DNA of 64,000 nt from Xanthocytophaga flava (GTDB lineage Bacteria > Bacteroidota > Bacteroidia > Cytophagales > 172606-1), in NCBI GenBank assembly GCA_030068525.1, contig JASJOS010000005.1:496001-560000 (forward strand), given 5' to 3'. Of this stretch, positions 43,295-52,321 are shown piece by piece (within the stretch, counting starts at the first letter, position 1; each line of letters begins with the position of its first letter). A program made the position numbers and the translations under genes. The notes under the pieces are model-generated. The model made no database searches and was not told where the DNA came from. It saw only the letters and a list, made by a program, of their open reading frames with translations.

Positions 43295-44305
43295 GTGAAA
43301 ACTGCAGTTGTTATTCTTAATTATAACGGAAAACATTTTTTAGAGCAATTTCTACCTTCAGTTGTACACTATACTACTGAAGCACAGATTATCGTAGCAG
43401 ACAATCTGTCCACAGACGGATCTGTGGAAATGCTTCAGCAAAAATTTCCACAGGTACAAATTATTGAAAATACGCAGAATGAAGGATATGCGGGAGGATA
43501 TAACACTGCCCTTAAACAGGTCCAGACCGAATATTATGTACTCCTCAATTCAGATGTGGAAGTTACCCCCCAATGGCTTTCTCCACTTATTCAGTTAATG
43601 GATAGCAATCCGACCATTGCAGCTTGTCAGCCTAAACTAAAGCAATTTTATCAAAAAACGCATTTTGAATATGCCGGTGCAGCAGGTGGATTTATAGATA
43701 TCCTAGGCTATCCATTTTGCAGAGGACGCATCTTTCAGGATATGGAAACTGACACAGGTCAATACAATAATACCTGTCCTGTATTCTGGGCATCAGGAGC
43801 TTGTATGGTTGTCAGATCCTCTGTTTTTTGGGAGCTTAACGGTCTTGATGCAGCATTCTTTGCCCATATGGAAGAAATTGATTTTTGCTGGCGTGCACAC
43901 AATAGCGGTTATCAGGTTTACTATTGCGCTGAGAGTACAATATACCATGTAGGAGCAGGCACTTTAAGCAGTGTAAGTCCTCAGAAAACGTTTCTGAATT
44001 TCCGCAACAGTTTAGCGACACTGTACAAAAATTTACACACGTTTAGGCTTATTTATACGATTTTTATTCGTTTGGTATTAGATGGCGTTGCCGGAGCAAT
44101 ATTTTTATTACAAAAAAAGCCGACACACTGCTGGGCGATCGTTCGGGCACACTTTGACTTCTACAAAAAAATTCCATTTTGGATGAAACAAAGGCGAAGT
44201 GTGATACGTAAGAAGGATGGCTTTTCCTTATTAGTTTATCAAAGTAGTATTGTATGGATGCATTTCGTTCGCAAAAAAAAGAAATTCAGCGAATTGCAAT
44301 TTTAA
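43295..44305 (+). CDS. Family 2 glycosyltransferase, 336 aa
   Basis: A GT-A fold inverting glycosyltransferase, RfbN/WbbL-like, that adds a sugar (often rhamnose) to a lipid or surface glycan. The donor site is VVILNYNGKHFLEQFLPS, then ADNLSTDGS, the DXD-like YYVLLNSDVEVTP, and MEEIDFCWRAHNSGY for the acceptor loop. The C-terminal part has a hydrophobic segment (about 255-275) near the membrane. Translation begins at a GTG (43295). No other glycan genes are adjacent. Confidence 0.88.
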   Translation: MKTAVVILNYNGKHFLEQFLPSVVHYTTEAQIIVADNLSTDGSVEMLQQKFPQVQIIENTQNEGYAGGYNTALKQVQTEYYVLLNSDVEVTPQWLSPLIQLMDSNPTIAACQPKLKQFYQKTHFEYAGAAGGFIDILGYPFCRGRIFQDMETDTGQYNNTCPVFWASGACMVVRSSVFWELNGLDAAFFAHMEEIDFCWRAHNSGYQVYYCAESTIYHVGAGTLSSVSPQKTFLNFRNSLATLYKNLHTFRLIYTIFIRLVLDGVAGAIFLLQKKPTHCWAIVRAHFDFYKKIPFWMKQRRSVIRKKDGFSLLVYQSSIVWMHFVRKKKKFSELQF

Positions 44306-44365
44306 GGACAAATAATACAGAAAATTTATAAAATGTATTTTATTTGTGGCAAAAACAAAAAAACA

Positions 44366-44587
44366 TTAAATATCCCAGACGGTAGGATGATTATATCGGC
44401 GAAGATGTTTACGCATATTAAGTACAAAAGCTAATATAAGATAGATAATTAACGGAGATCCAAGTGTGAGAAATGAGGTGTAAATAAAGAATAAGCGAAT
44501 ACTACTGATTGAAACACCCATCTTTTCTCCCAGCCGTGTACAAACACCAAACGCTTGATTTTCAAATAAGGATTTAATCTTTTGCAT
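44366..44587 (-). CDS. PspC-domain protein, 73 aa
   Basis: A small membrane protein of the phage-shock-protein C type. The pattern KSLFENQAFGVCTRLGEKMGVSISSIRLFF, then a hydrophobic segment (SFLTLGSPLIIYLILAFVL, about 35-55), is diagnostic. PspC senses envelope stress or acts as a stress-protective membrane protein. The other psp genes are not in the window. It is divergent from the OmpA/TPR lipoprotein gene. A likely -7 box (TATTTTTG, minus strand) lies at 44610-44617. Confidence 0.88.
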   Translation of the reverse strand: MQKIKSLFENQAFGVCTRLGEKMGVSISSIRLFFIYTSFLTLGSPLIIYLILAFVLNMRKHLRRYNHPTVWDI

Positions 44588-44756
44588 ATGTTCATCTAAT
44601 TAATAGTAACAAAAATAAGAAAAAGTCGTACAAGATCACATAACGAAGTTAAGTGCTTCTTTGAGACAACAAAAAAAGTATATAAAAAATACACTTAATT
44701 TCAATAAATCTCTTCTATTAAAACTATTTGTAACTTCTAAATTAAACTTTTTTATT

Positions 44757-46544
44757 ATGATTAACAAAAAAACAACACTTGCAACCCTTACTGTTTGCGG
44801 TGTATTGGCGCTTTCCGGTTGTACGCTCAACCAGATGGTCAAAAAATCTAAAGAACAGAAAGTAGCAGTAACTCCTAATCCTTTAGAGGTTCATGCTGAT
44901 CAGGTGAAGTTCACAGCAGAAGCAACATTGCCTGTAAAAATGTTGAAGAAGAAAACAACCTATACAGGAAACATAGCTTATAAATATGGAGATAAAAAGA
45001 CAGATGTAGGTTCTATCCAATTCAATGCAGCAGACTATCCTAATGCAAAGAAAGAATCTCCTGTAAAATCTCAGGAATTCAACTTCCCATATCAGGAAGA
45101 TATGCGCCGTGGTGAATTAACTTTCACAGGTACTGCTGCAAAAGGCAAAAAATCTAAAGTATCTCCTGAGTTAGCAATTGCTCAAGGTATCATCACAACT
45201 TCTCGCCTTGCTCAGGATGCAGTTCCTGTTGTATATGCAGAAACTGGTTACAATCCAGATCCTGAATACAAACCAACTTATGTTGCGTTTTATTTCGACC
45301 AAGGAAAATCTGCATTGAAAACCAGTGAGGTACGTAGCAAGCGTGGTAAATTCCTGGATGCTTTCATCGCAGACAAAAACGTTACTAAAACTGTAACTGT
45401 AACAGGAACACACTCTCCTGAAGGAACAGAACGTAAAAACAAATTCCTTTCTGATGATCGTGCAAAACAGATTGAGAAGTTCTATCGTCAGAAAATGAAG
45501 CAATATGATTACAAATCTCAGGCTGACTCTGTAGAATTCGTTCTGAAGCCAGTATTTGAAGACTGGACAGTATTGAAAGATTCTGTAAACTCTTCTACTA
45601 TCCTGCAACAAGAACAAAAAGACCAAGTGTTGTCAATTGTTGATGGAGGAGGAGAATGGGAAGAAAAAGAAAAACAACTGGAGAAGTTGGCTTTCTGGAA
45701 AACTTTGTTCAAACAAGTATATCCTAAGCTTCGTAACGCGAACACTGAAATCTTAACGCTGGTTGAAAAGAAAACAGATGCTGAAATGTCTGCTATCTCT
45801 AAACGTATCGTTGAAGGAAAAGACACAGTAGGAGCTCTTAGCGAAGCTGAATTAGCTTGGTCTGCATCTTTAACTCCAATTGTTGAAGAAAAACAAGCAA
45901 TCTATGCTGTTGCTGTTAAAAACTACGATAGCTGGCAAGCACACAATGACTATGCAGCTACTCAATTAGAGATGGCTAAGAAGTCTTCTGATCCTGCGAA
46001 AAAAGCTCAACTGGCTGATGATGCAATCACTCACCTGGAAACAGCTAAAACCAAACAGGAAACAGCTGAAGTATACAGCAACTTAGCAACTGCCTACACT
46101 ATCAAAGGTGATAAGCAAAAAGCTGCTGATGCTATCACTAAAGCTCAGTCTTTAACTGGCAACGATCAGGTAACTAAAGCTATCAACGCAACAAAAGGTG
46201 TTCAACAAATCCGCGCTGCTCAGTATAGCGAAGCTGCTGCCACATTGTCTCAAGCCGGTGATGATGCTAGTGTATTGTACAACAAAGCATTGGCTCAATT
46301 ATTAGCAGGACAAAACGATGCGGCTGTTGCAACCCTGAACGATGCAGCGGCTAAAGATGCAAGCAATGGTGATATCTATTACCTGATGGCTGTTGCGAAT
46401 GCACGTGCTAAGAAAGAAGCTGATGTATTTACTAATCTTCAGAAAGCAGTTCAAAACAAATCTAGTCTGCGTGAGAAAGCAGTAGACGATCTTGAATTTG
46501 CAGCTTACAAAGATTCTGAAGGTTTCAAAAATTCTTTGAAATAA
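44757..46544 (+). CDS. OmpA-like lipoprotein with TPR-like tail, 595 aa
   Basis: A large outer-membrane-associated lipoprotein; the signal ends in VLALSGC with Cys about residue 20. Residues about 25-160 form a beta-rich domain, then an OmpA-like peptidoglycan-binding segment (YVAFYFDQGKSALKTSE, VTVTGTHSPEGTERKNKFLS, DDRAKQIEKFY), then a long helical part. Residues about 400-590 look like alanine-rich tetratricopeptide repeats (AAAKDASNGDIYYLMAVANA), which bind partners. It probably ties the cell wall to a protein complex in gliding or envelope assembly. The ATG at 44757 is chosen because it starts the signal. Confidence 0.8.
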   Translation: MINKKTTLATLTVCGVLALSGCTLNQMVKKSKEQKVAVTPNPLEVHADQVKFTAEATLPVKMLKKKTTYTGNIAYKYGDKKTDVGSIQFNAADYPNAKKESPVKSQEFNFPYQEDMRRGELTFTGTAAKGKKSKVSPELAIAQGIITTSRLAQDAVPVVYAETGYNPDPEYKPTYVAFYFDQGKSALKTSEVRSKRGKFLDAFIADKNVTKTVTVTGTHSPEGTERKNKFLSDDRAKQIEKFYRQKMKQYDYKSQADSVEFVLKPVFEDWTVLKDSVNSSTILQQEQKDQVLSIVDGGGEWEEKEKQLEKLAFWKTLFKQVYPKLRNANTEILTLVEKKTDAEMSAISKRIVEGKDTVGALSEAELAWSASLTPIVEEKQAIYAVAVKNYDSWQAHNDYAATQLEMAKKSSDPAKKAQLADDAITHLETAKTKQETAEVYSNLATAYTIKGDKQKAADAITKAQSLTGNDQVTKAINATKGVQQIRAAQYSEAAATLSQAGDDASVLYNKALAQLLAGQNDAAVATLNDAAAKDASNGDIYYLMAVANARAKKEADVFTNLQKAVQNKSSLREKAVDDLEFAAYKDSEGFKNSLK

Positions 46545-46566
46545 GCATTATAGCACTTTCAATAGA

Positions 46567-46590
46567 AAAGCCCTGCCAATGCAGGGCTTT
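46567..46590. terminator. Bidirectional terminator
   Basis: AAAGCCCTGC at 46567-46576 pairs with GCAGGGCTTT at 46581-46590 with a CAAT loop, then TTCATTTT. It lies between the convergent OmpA/TPR and M23 genes. Confidence 0.88.
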
Positions 46591-46615
46591 TTCATTTTAA
46601 CCATATCTTAACACT

Positions 46616-47968
46616 TTATAGAGCTGTTTGTACCCATCCAAGTCCATGACGTGTAGTTTCTACCAGCCAGTACGAGCCGAATTTAGCCAGAGCATATACA
46701 GACTCTCCTTTTGCTCTTGTCTCCATCACAGCAGACCCGGAATCAGGTTGATCCGTAACAGCGGTTATCTGCTTTACCTTAACTTGGTCAACAGGCATCC
46801 TTACCTTTTCTATATCTTTCGCAGCAATGTATCCATTTACACCTGAAGGTAATATGATATGGTACCAGAGAGAAGATCCTCCAATCACCACAAAAGGTGT
46901 ATGACGCTCTATGGATTGCAGAATACGAGACTTTTTATCTGGTATATGATAAATAGATGCTTTTTTCGCTGACACCCGATACCACATACCTAAATTATCC
47001 AGAGGTACTTTTATATCAGCAGGCATGCCAGAAGAAGCTTTTATAAATGGATAAGGATCTATAGCGCCAAAAGGCCAGCGATAAATACCAAAGTGCAGAT
47101 GGGGAGCCGTAAAGCGAGCATTACCAGTAGTACCCACAAGTCCCAGCGTATCTCCAGGGTTTACCAGTTGCCCGGTTTGCACTAACTGACTATCCAGATG
47201 GGCATAATACAACGTTTGATTTCGTTCCTGATCCCATAACCACACCACCTTTCCACCCAGGTTATTGGTATTTACGCCTCTTATTACACCTTTCGTAGAA
47301 GCAATAGCGGGTGTACCTCTCGCTGCAAAAATATCTACACCTTCATGTCTTCGTGCACCACCATCTCGGTCTGCCCCCCAGAAACTTCCAATCTGTTTAT
47401 CCGTTTTCCCCTGAACAGGAAACCCTAAGCTGGGGCTATTGGTAATAGATAATGTATAGCGTCCACTTCGTAACAATTCAGGCTGTATCCGCACCAGATG
47501 CATCTGATCCTGTTCTGCTTCAAAGGTTACTGAAGTTGCATTGGTGTCAGCAGAGATAAGTAATTTTGGAGCACCATCCCATTTAAATACATCTACGAAT
47601 ACTTTTACTTTTTGAAGAGATTGTACTCCAACCTGAATAGTAATACGTTCCCCTCTGCGCGCATTAAACCGAAAGCTATAGGCTGTAGGCTTATCTGCGC
47701 CAAAGTACCCTGTCTCCTGAAAGGGTACAGAAATCAATAATGAATCATGCAACACACGCTGCCCTGCCAATAACCAATCTCTGCCTAAGGCCGTTTGATC
47801 AAGTTTAGTATCTTCCAGCGCTTTTTGGTATTGTTCATAAGGTGTTGCCTTTTTGAATACTTCCCGAAAGGGTGCTGTCTTTCCACAACTAGCCAGGAAG
47901 AGCAGGAAGACAGTACAAAGAGAGAATGTGAAATAAGGATTTTTTTTACAATGCAGATAATTTGTCAT
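46616..47968 (-). CDS. M23 peptidase lipoprotein with SH3-like tail, 450 aa
   Basis: A LytM-type zinc endopeptidase that trims peptidoglycan cross-links. The lipobox is FLLFLASC near residue 28. A beta-rich domain (about 60-190) is followed by the peptidase core, with zinc ligands in RRHEGVDIFAARG and APHLHFGIY. The C-terminus carries two SH3-like repeats (about 310-450; HTPFVVIGGSSLWYHIIL and GSYWLVETTRHGLGWV) for wall binding. The key residues are all kept, so it should be active. It runs in the same direction as murG but a large hairpin separates them. Confidence 0.9.
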   Translation of the reverse strand: MTNYLHCKKNPYFTFSLCTVFLLFLASCGKTAPFREVFKKATPYEQYQKALEDTKLDQTALGRDWLLAGQRVLHDSLLISVPFQETGYFGADKPTAYSFRFNARRGERITIQVGVQSLQKVKVFVDVFKWDGAPKLLISADTNATSVTFEAEQDQMHLVRIQPELLRSGRYTLSITNSPSLGFPVQGKTDKQIGSFWGADRDGGARRHEGVDIFAARGTPAIASTKGVIRGVNTNNLGGKVVWLWDQERNQTLYYAHLDSQLVQTGQLVNPGDTLGLVGTTGNARFTAPHLHFGIYRWPFGAIDPYPFIKASSGMPADIKVPLDNLGMWYRVSAKKASIYHIPDKKSRILQSIERHTPFVVIGGSSLWYHIILPSGVNGYIAAKDIEKVRMPVDQVKVKQITAVTDQPDSGSAVMETRAKGESVYALAKFGSYWLVETTRHGLGWVQTAL

Positions 47969-48043
47969 GTATATAAGCTGAGGAAATAATGATAACTACC
48001 TCACTCATAACACTATGTTGCACCTCAAAGTTTCAATCTATTG

Positions 48044-48157
48044 TAGATCAACAAATTACAATTCAGTAGTTTTATATCTATTGGATAAATAAGTAAAATC
48101 CCACTAAGAATTGTTAGACTACAGTTCTTAGTGGGATTTTACTTATTTGTTGATCTA
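48044..48157. repeat. Nested inverted repeats downstream of murG
   Basis: An outer 13-bp pair (TAGATCAACAAAT at 48044-48056, inverted at 48145-48157) encloses a perfect 24-bp stem (48087-48110 with 48125-48148, 14-base loop). The outer right arm begins directly after the murG stop. The inner stem is strong enough to terminate the murG transcript, but the nested layout also resembles a small inverted-repeat element. Confidence 0.8.
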
Positions 48158-49258
48158 TTATATAAGGTTTAGAATTTCCTTAGCAATTTGTTCAGCGGCA
48201 TTGGGATAGCTAAGCTTTACAATATTCTGAGATAATACCTTCTTCTTTTCTGGATTATTTAACAATTTCAATGCTGTAGGTATAAGGTTTTGATGAGCAT
48301 CTGTATCTTTTACCAGCAGTGCAGCGTCCGCCTTAACCAGGGCCATTGCATTTTTAGTCTGATGATCCTCTGCCACATTAGGAGAAGGAACCAGAATAGA
48401 GGGTTTGGCAGCCAGGCAAAGTTCTGAAATAGACAAAGCTCCAGCGCGTGAAATAACTACATCAGCAGCAGCATAGGCCAGATCCATTTGACCAATAAAA
48501 TCAAACACCCGAATATTGGTAGCCCCAGAAGCAACAACAGCCTTTTGGCAGGATTCATAATAATATTTACCTGTCTGCCAAATCACCTGCACAGAGGTTT
48601 GTTTCAGGGTTTCAATAGCTCCTTGAACACTCTTATTGATTGTACCAGCTCCCAGGCTACCACCTATTATCAGTAACGTAGGCACATTATCCCACAGTTG
48701 GAAATGCGAAATAGCAGCGGCTTTCTTCTGATCTGCAGATAAAATATCTTTTCGGACAGGATTACCTGTTAACACAATCTTTTCTGCAGGAAAAAATGCA
48801 TCCATTCCCTCATAGGCCACACATATCTTGCTGGCACGTTTGGCAAGCCATTTATTTGTTATTCCCGCATAGGAATTCTGCTCCTGAATGAGTGTAGGTA
48901 ATTTCATCAGTCCTGCAATATACAGCAAAGGTCCACTGGCGTATCCTCCAACCCCAACAGCAATCTGAGGGCGAAACTCTTTAATTACCTTACGTGCTTT
49001 TAACAAACTATTTAGAAATCGCCAGGGAAGCAGAAAATTACTAAGATCAAATCCTCTCTGAAGTCCTCTGATAGGCAATCCTACAATCTTATAGCCTGCC
49101 TGCGGTACTTTCTGCATCTCCATCTTACCTTCTGCACCGACAAATAAGACCTCAGTATCAGGATTGAGGCTCTTTAATGTATTGGCAATAGCAATAGCCG
49201 GGTAAATATGGCCTCCGGTGCCACCCCCACTAATAATAACACGAACAGGCTTGGTCAA
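48158..49258 (-). CDS. murG: MurG, lipid II synthase, 366 aa
   Basis: MurG transfers GlcNAc from UDP-GlcNAc to lipid I on the inner face of the inner membrane, forming lipid II. Both glycine-rich loops are present: VIISGGGTGGHIYPAIAI and LLIIGGSLGAGTINK; the UDP-binding SRAGALSISEL and PSPNVAEDHQTKNA are also clear. The only plausible start is TTG at 49256-49258. It lies 54 bases after ftsW on the same strand, the usual dcw order, but murC does not follow it here. Confidence 0.95.
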   Translation of the reverse strand: MTKPVRVIISGGGTGGHIYPAIAIANTLKSLNPDTEVLFVGAEGKMEMQKVPQAGYKIVGLPIRGLQRGFDLSNFLLPWRFLNSLLKARKVIKEFRPQIAVGVGGYASGPLLYIAGLMKLPTLIQEQNSYAGITNKWLAKRASKICVAYEGMDAFFPAEKIVLTGNPVRKDILSADQKKAAAISHFQLWDNVPTLLIIGGSLGAGTINKSVQGAIETLKQTSVQVIWQTGKYYYESCQKAVVASGATNIRVFDFIGQMDLAYAAADVVISRAGALSISELCLAAKPSILVPSPNVAEDHQTKNAMALVKADAALLVKDTDAHQNLIPTALKLLNNPEKKKVLSQNIVKLSYPNAAEQIAKEILNLI

Positions 49259-49312
49259 GGTATAGTATCGATTTGAAAATGTTCTTTTATAAATTCACTA
49301 ACAATAATAAGA

Positions 49313-50422
49313 CTACAAACTCCGTCCTTTCAGGTCTGTACGGCTTACACTTATAATAATACCTATTGCCATCCCTGTAAATAATAAGGAAGTTCCTCCC
49401 ATACTTAATAAAGGAAGAGGCTGACCTGTTACAGGAGCTAAGCCTACAGAAACTGCCATATGTGCAAATGCCTGTAATACCAGACTAAAACTAAGTCCTG
49501 CTGCCAGCAATCCCCCAAACGGTCGATCACTGTTTGAGACAATAAGCATACTCCGATATAGTAGAAACAGATACAAAATAATCACAACAATTCCTCCCAC
49601 CATACCATATTCTTCTACAATGATAGCATAAATGAAGTCATTGTAAGCATTAGGTAACATATTGCGCTGTTCACTGTGTCCAATCCCTTTTCCTACCAAA
49701 CCACCAGTTGACACAGCGATGAACGATTGTTCAGCCTGATAAGGAATATCCTTGCTATCCATAAATCTTTTTACACGATTCACGACTGTTCCTCCACGCT
49801 GACCTACAGCCATGGCAATGGCTCCGGCCAGTATTCCTACCAAAACTAATCTAAACAAGTATTTCACAGGTACTCTTCCAATGAACATTAGCAGCATACA
49901 GGTTACAAACAACAGAGCAGCAGTTGAGAAGTTAGCCAGAGCAATCAAACCACAGATAAGACCACACCAGATAAGTACAGGAATAAGTGTTCCTTTTACA
50001 TCCTCAATCTTCTGTTGCCTCTTTGCCAGAATCGCGGCGATACTTGCAATCAAAGCCAGCTTAGCTAAATCAGACGGTTGGAAAGATTGTCCAAAAACAA
50101 AAATAACCCGATTGGCATCATTAACACTACGCCCCACAAAAAATACCAGGATGAGTAAAGGCACCGATAACCAAAGTCCTAACTGAGATAACTTAGCATA
50201 ATACCGATAGTCTACCCGATGTGCCATCCACATCACAAATACACTTATACCCATGAGCAGTGAATGTTTAAAGAGATAATATTCTGTATTGCCATCTTTC
50301 TGTTGATAAGCCAGTGTGCCTGTTGCACTATATACAACCAGTACACTCATAATAGAAAAGGCTAGAACAATAAACCAGATATAAAGATCTCCTTTAAAAT
50401 TTCTTTCAATCCATTCGCGCAT
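49313..50422 (-). CDS. ftsW: FtsW-type lipid II-linked glycosyltransferase, 369 aa
   Basis: A SEDS-family integral membrane protein that polymerises glycan strands from lipid II during septation. Ten hydrophobic segments and the signature loops are seen: QSFQPSDLAKLALI, FIGRVPVKYLF, GHSEQRNMLPNAYNDFIYA, and PLLSMGGTSLLFTG near the end. The adjacent murG supports FtsW over its paralogue RodA. The ATG at 50422 begins the family's N-terminal helix. A -7 box is at 50484-50491. Confidence 0.92.
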   Translation of the reverse strand: MREWIERNFKGDLYIWFIVLAFSIMSVLVVYSATGTLAYQQKDGNTEYYLFKHSLLMGISVFVMWMAHRVDYRYYAKLSQLGLWLSVPLLILVFFVGRSVNDANRVIFVFGQSFQPSDLAKLALIASIAAILAKRQQKIEDVKGTLIPVLIWCGLICGLIALANFSTAALLFVTCMLLMFIGRVPVKYLFRLVLVGILAGAIAMAVGQRGGTVVNRVKRFMDSKDIPYQAEQSFIAVSTGGLVGKGIGHSEQRNMLPNAYNDFIYAIIVEEYGMVGGIVVIILYLFLLYRSMLIVSNSDRPFGGLLAAGLSFSLVLQAFAHMAVSVGLAPVTGQPLPLLSMGGTSLLFTGMAIGIIISVSRTDLKGRSL

Positions 50423-50483
50423 AGGTCTTCAGGTAGGTTAGGTTATAAGTAATTACAGGAATGTTTTGGGTCTGTCTGTGTCA

Positions 50484-50491
50484 CAAAACTA
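50484..50491 (-). promoter_or_regulatory. -7 promoter box for ftsW-murG
   Basis: On the minus strand TAGTTTTG matches TAnnTTTG, 61 bases before the ftsW ATG. No -33 TTG at exact spacing was found. Confidence 0.4.
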
Positions 50492-50524
50492 CATGAATCT
50501 GTCAACTTGGGAAAGTTATAAAAT

Positions 50525-50559
50525 AAAAAAGCGAAAGTGCAGAACACTTTCGCTTTTTT
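50525..50559. terminator. Terminator after the small secreted-protein gene
   Basis: AAAAAAGCGAAAGTG at 50525-50539 pairs with CACTTTCGCTTTTTT at 50545-50559 with a CAGAA loop; a U-run follows in the minus-strand transcript. It ends the gene 50578-51015 ahead of ftsW. Confidence 0.88.
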
Positions 50560-50577
50560 GAAAGAACTATACTTAAT

Positions 50578-51015
50578 TTATTTCTTCAGCAACAACACTG
50601 CTGCTGCACAAAAGTCTTTTGATCCTTCAAATGAGAACTTCAGGTAATATACCCCTGTAGCTGAACAGGTATAACCCAAGCCTGGACGAAATTTCTTCCC
50701 ACTTGCATCATAACTTGTTCCGATCAGATTACGGTTTGCATCATAAAGCTCCAATACAACTCCTTTTAGTTCAGGATCTTTATTAGCAATATTGATCAGG
50801 TAAGTCGAGTTCTGACGGAATATATATGGATACTCAATTTTAGGCTTGTTGCCACCTTCGCCATCAATCTTATAGCTCTTCAAAAATGTAGTTCCATCAG
50901 GTAAATTGCCAATTATCTTTTCTGTATATTTTTCTGCTTCACACTGTGCAAAAGCACTATTCTTTGCACAAAAAAATAATGCAAGCAGCATAGCGGTAAA
51001 TAGAATGTTTTTCAT
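50578..51015 (-). CDS. Secreted hypothetical protein, 145 aa
   Basis: The signal peptide MKNILFTAMLLALFFCAKNSAFA is followed by a beta-sandwich-like domain with GNLPDGTTFLKSYKID, STYLINIANKDPE and VVLELYDANRNLIGTSYDASGK. The order and the GVYYLKFSFEGS segment resemble carbohydrate-binding or pre-peptidase C-type modules, but I cannot name a family. The ATG at 51015 is used; a TTG at 51027 would add MADF. It is a single gene with its own terminator. Confidence 0.65.
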   Translation of the reverse strand: MKNILFTAMLLALFFCAKNSAFAQCEAEKYTEKIIGNLPDGTTFLKSYKIDGEGGNKPKIEYPYIFRQNSTYLINIANKDPELKGVVLELYDANRNLIGTSYDASGKKFRPGLGYTCSATGVYYLKFSFEGSKDFCAAAVLLLKK

Positions 51016-51114
51016 AAAGTCAGCCAATATTAAGTTCTTGTAAGTATTGCGTAAAGCTTTAATTATTAATACTAAATATAACTCTTTAGTAATCCAGTAT
51101 CTTGAACAAATCTT

Positions 51115-52008
51115 CTATTTGATAATTTTGTCACGTACAGCTATGGTAGCATTACGAATATTATCTATATCCTGTTCCGTAAAATCAATGCGACTTGTAC
51201 TTTTATCAACAATAGTTGGGATACCATTGATTTCTTCCATCTTGGATTCTTTGTACTCACGAGTCACTTTTACAGCATCAAATTTCGCCTTCAGATTGTT
51301 AAGATCATTTATTAATCCTTGCACATTTGCATCGTCCTTATAAAAATCTAACAGGAGTAATAATTGATCCAAAATCACCTTTTGCTCACCTACTCTTTCT
51401 TTGAATTGTTGACTTGGATTTTTCTTCACTACTTCACAGGTCAGATAGAGTGATTCAACCCATCCACCTGTCAAAATCAATACGCTTTGGTTAGAACGAT
51501 TTTGATCCTGAAGGTAGGAGTTGATCTTCTCAAAATTTTGTGTTGTGATTAATAATAGTGAATCAAGGTTACTGCTATTTGTTGCCAGTCTTTTAATTGT
51601 TGAAAAGTCGAAAAACTGCCCAATATTCAGACCATTAGCCATACCCGTTACAGCATCGAGGTATTTAATAGCATCTTGCTTCTGATCATAGATGTTAGCA
51701 TATCCAAGATCTGTACTATATACGCCTAAATTTACTGCTTGACGGAAACTAGTATTATAATTACCCTGGCTTGCTGTTGGGTTAAGTAATTTTGAGTCGT
51801 ATTTTGCACCTTGTTCTTTGATAAGAACAGAAATTTCAATAGGAGAAGGTATAGATTGTATGAATTCGTTGACAACTTCCTTAGATACTGCAGGTGCTTT
51901 AGGTTTTACATTCTTTAAACTGTCAAGAGTACCCGCATCATCATTATTCTTGCTTCCGTTGCAAGAAAGTAACGCCAACGCGATAAAACCTATCAGTAAT
52001 TTTTTCAT
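51115..52008 (-). CDS. Hypothetical lipoprotein, 297 aa
   Basis: The signal ends in ALALLSC with Cys16, so the protein is a lipoprotein. The mature part is helical, with conserved-looking segments NTSFRQAVNLGVYSTDLGYANIYDQ and LDAVTGMANGLNIGQFFDF. Similar unnamed lipoproteins are common in Cytophagales, and no domain is recognised. It sits 106 bases downstream of the small secreted-protein gene's start and may be independent. Confidence 0.65.
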   Translation of the reverse strand: MKKLLIGFIALALLSCNGSKNNDDAGTLDSLKNVKPKAPAVSKEVVNEFIQSIPSPIEISVLIKEQGAKYDSKLLNPTASQGNYNTSFRQAVNLGVYSTDLGYANIYDQKQDAIKYLDAVTGMANGLNIGQFFDFSTIKRLATNSSNLDSLLLITTQNFEKINSYLQDQNRSNQSVLILTGGWVESLYLTCEVVKKNPSQQFKERVGEQKVILDQLLLLLDFYKDDANVQGLINDLNNLKAKFDAVKVTREYKESKMEEINGIPTIVDKSTSRIDFTEQDIDNIRNATIAVRDKIIK

Positions 52009-52267
52009 AGTGATCGGTAATTGAAATAGTTAAGTAATGAGCGCAGTAAAAATAATTGTAATTCAGCTATTTACAAGTTTTATCAAAAATTACTTCCCGT
52101 AATCCATGTAAGAGTTTTAACAAAAATGATTTTTTCTCTACCTCTAAAATTACTTCTTCTGGTAATGATCCGCAGAAAAGTTCATTTTAGTAAAGAGATA
52201 AGTAATTTATTATAGAGTTTTTGAAATAAGTCGCAAAAAACCATAGTATTGTTATTTCTTTATATAG

Positions 52268-52309
52268 TAGAGAAGACAATGGTATATGCTACAAACATTG
52301 TCGTCTCTA
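52268..52309 (-). terminator. Hairpin ending the signalling/exporter transcript
   Basis: TAGAGAAGACAATG at 52268-52281 pairs with CATTGTCGTCTCTA at 52296-52309, with one mismatch and a 14-base loop. It lies just after the stop of the ABC gene on the minus strand and likely ends the operon. Confidence 0.65.
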
Positions 52310-52321
52310 TTAACAGTATAA

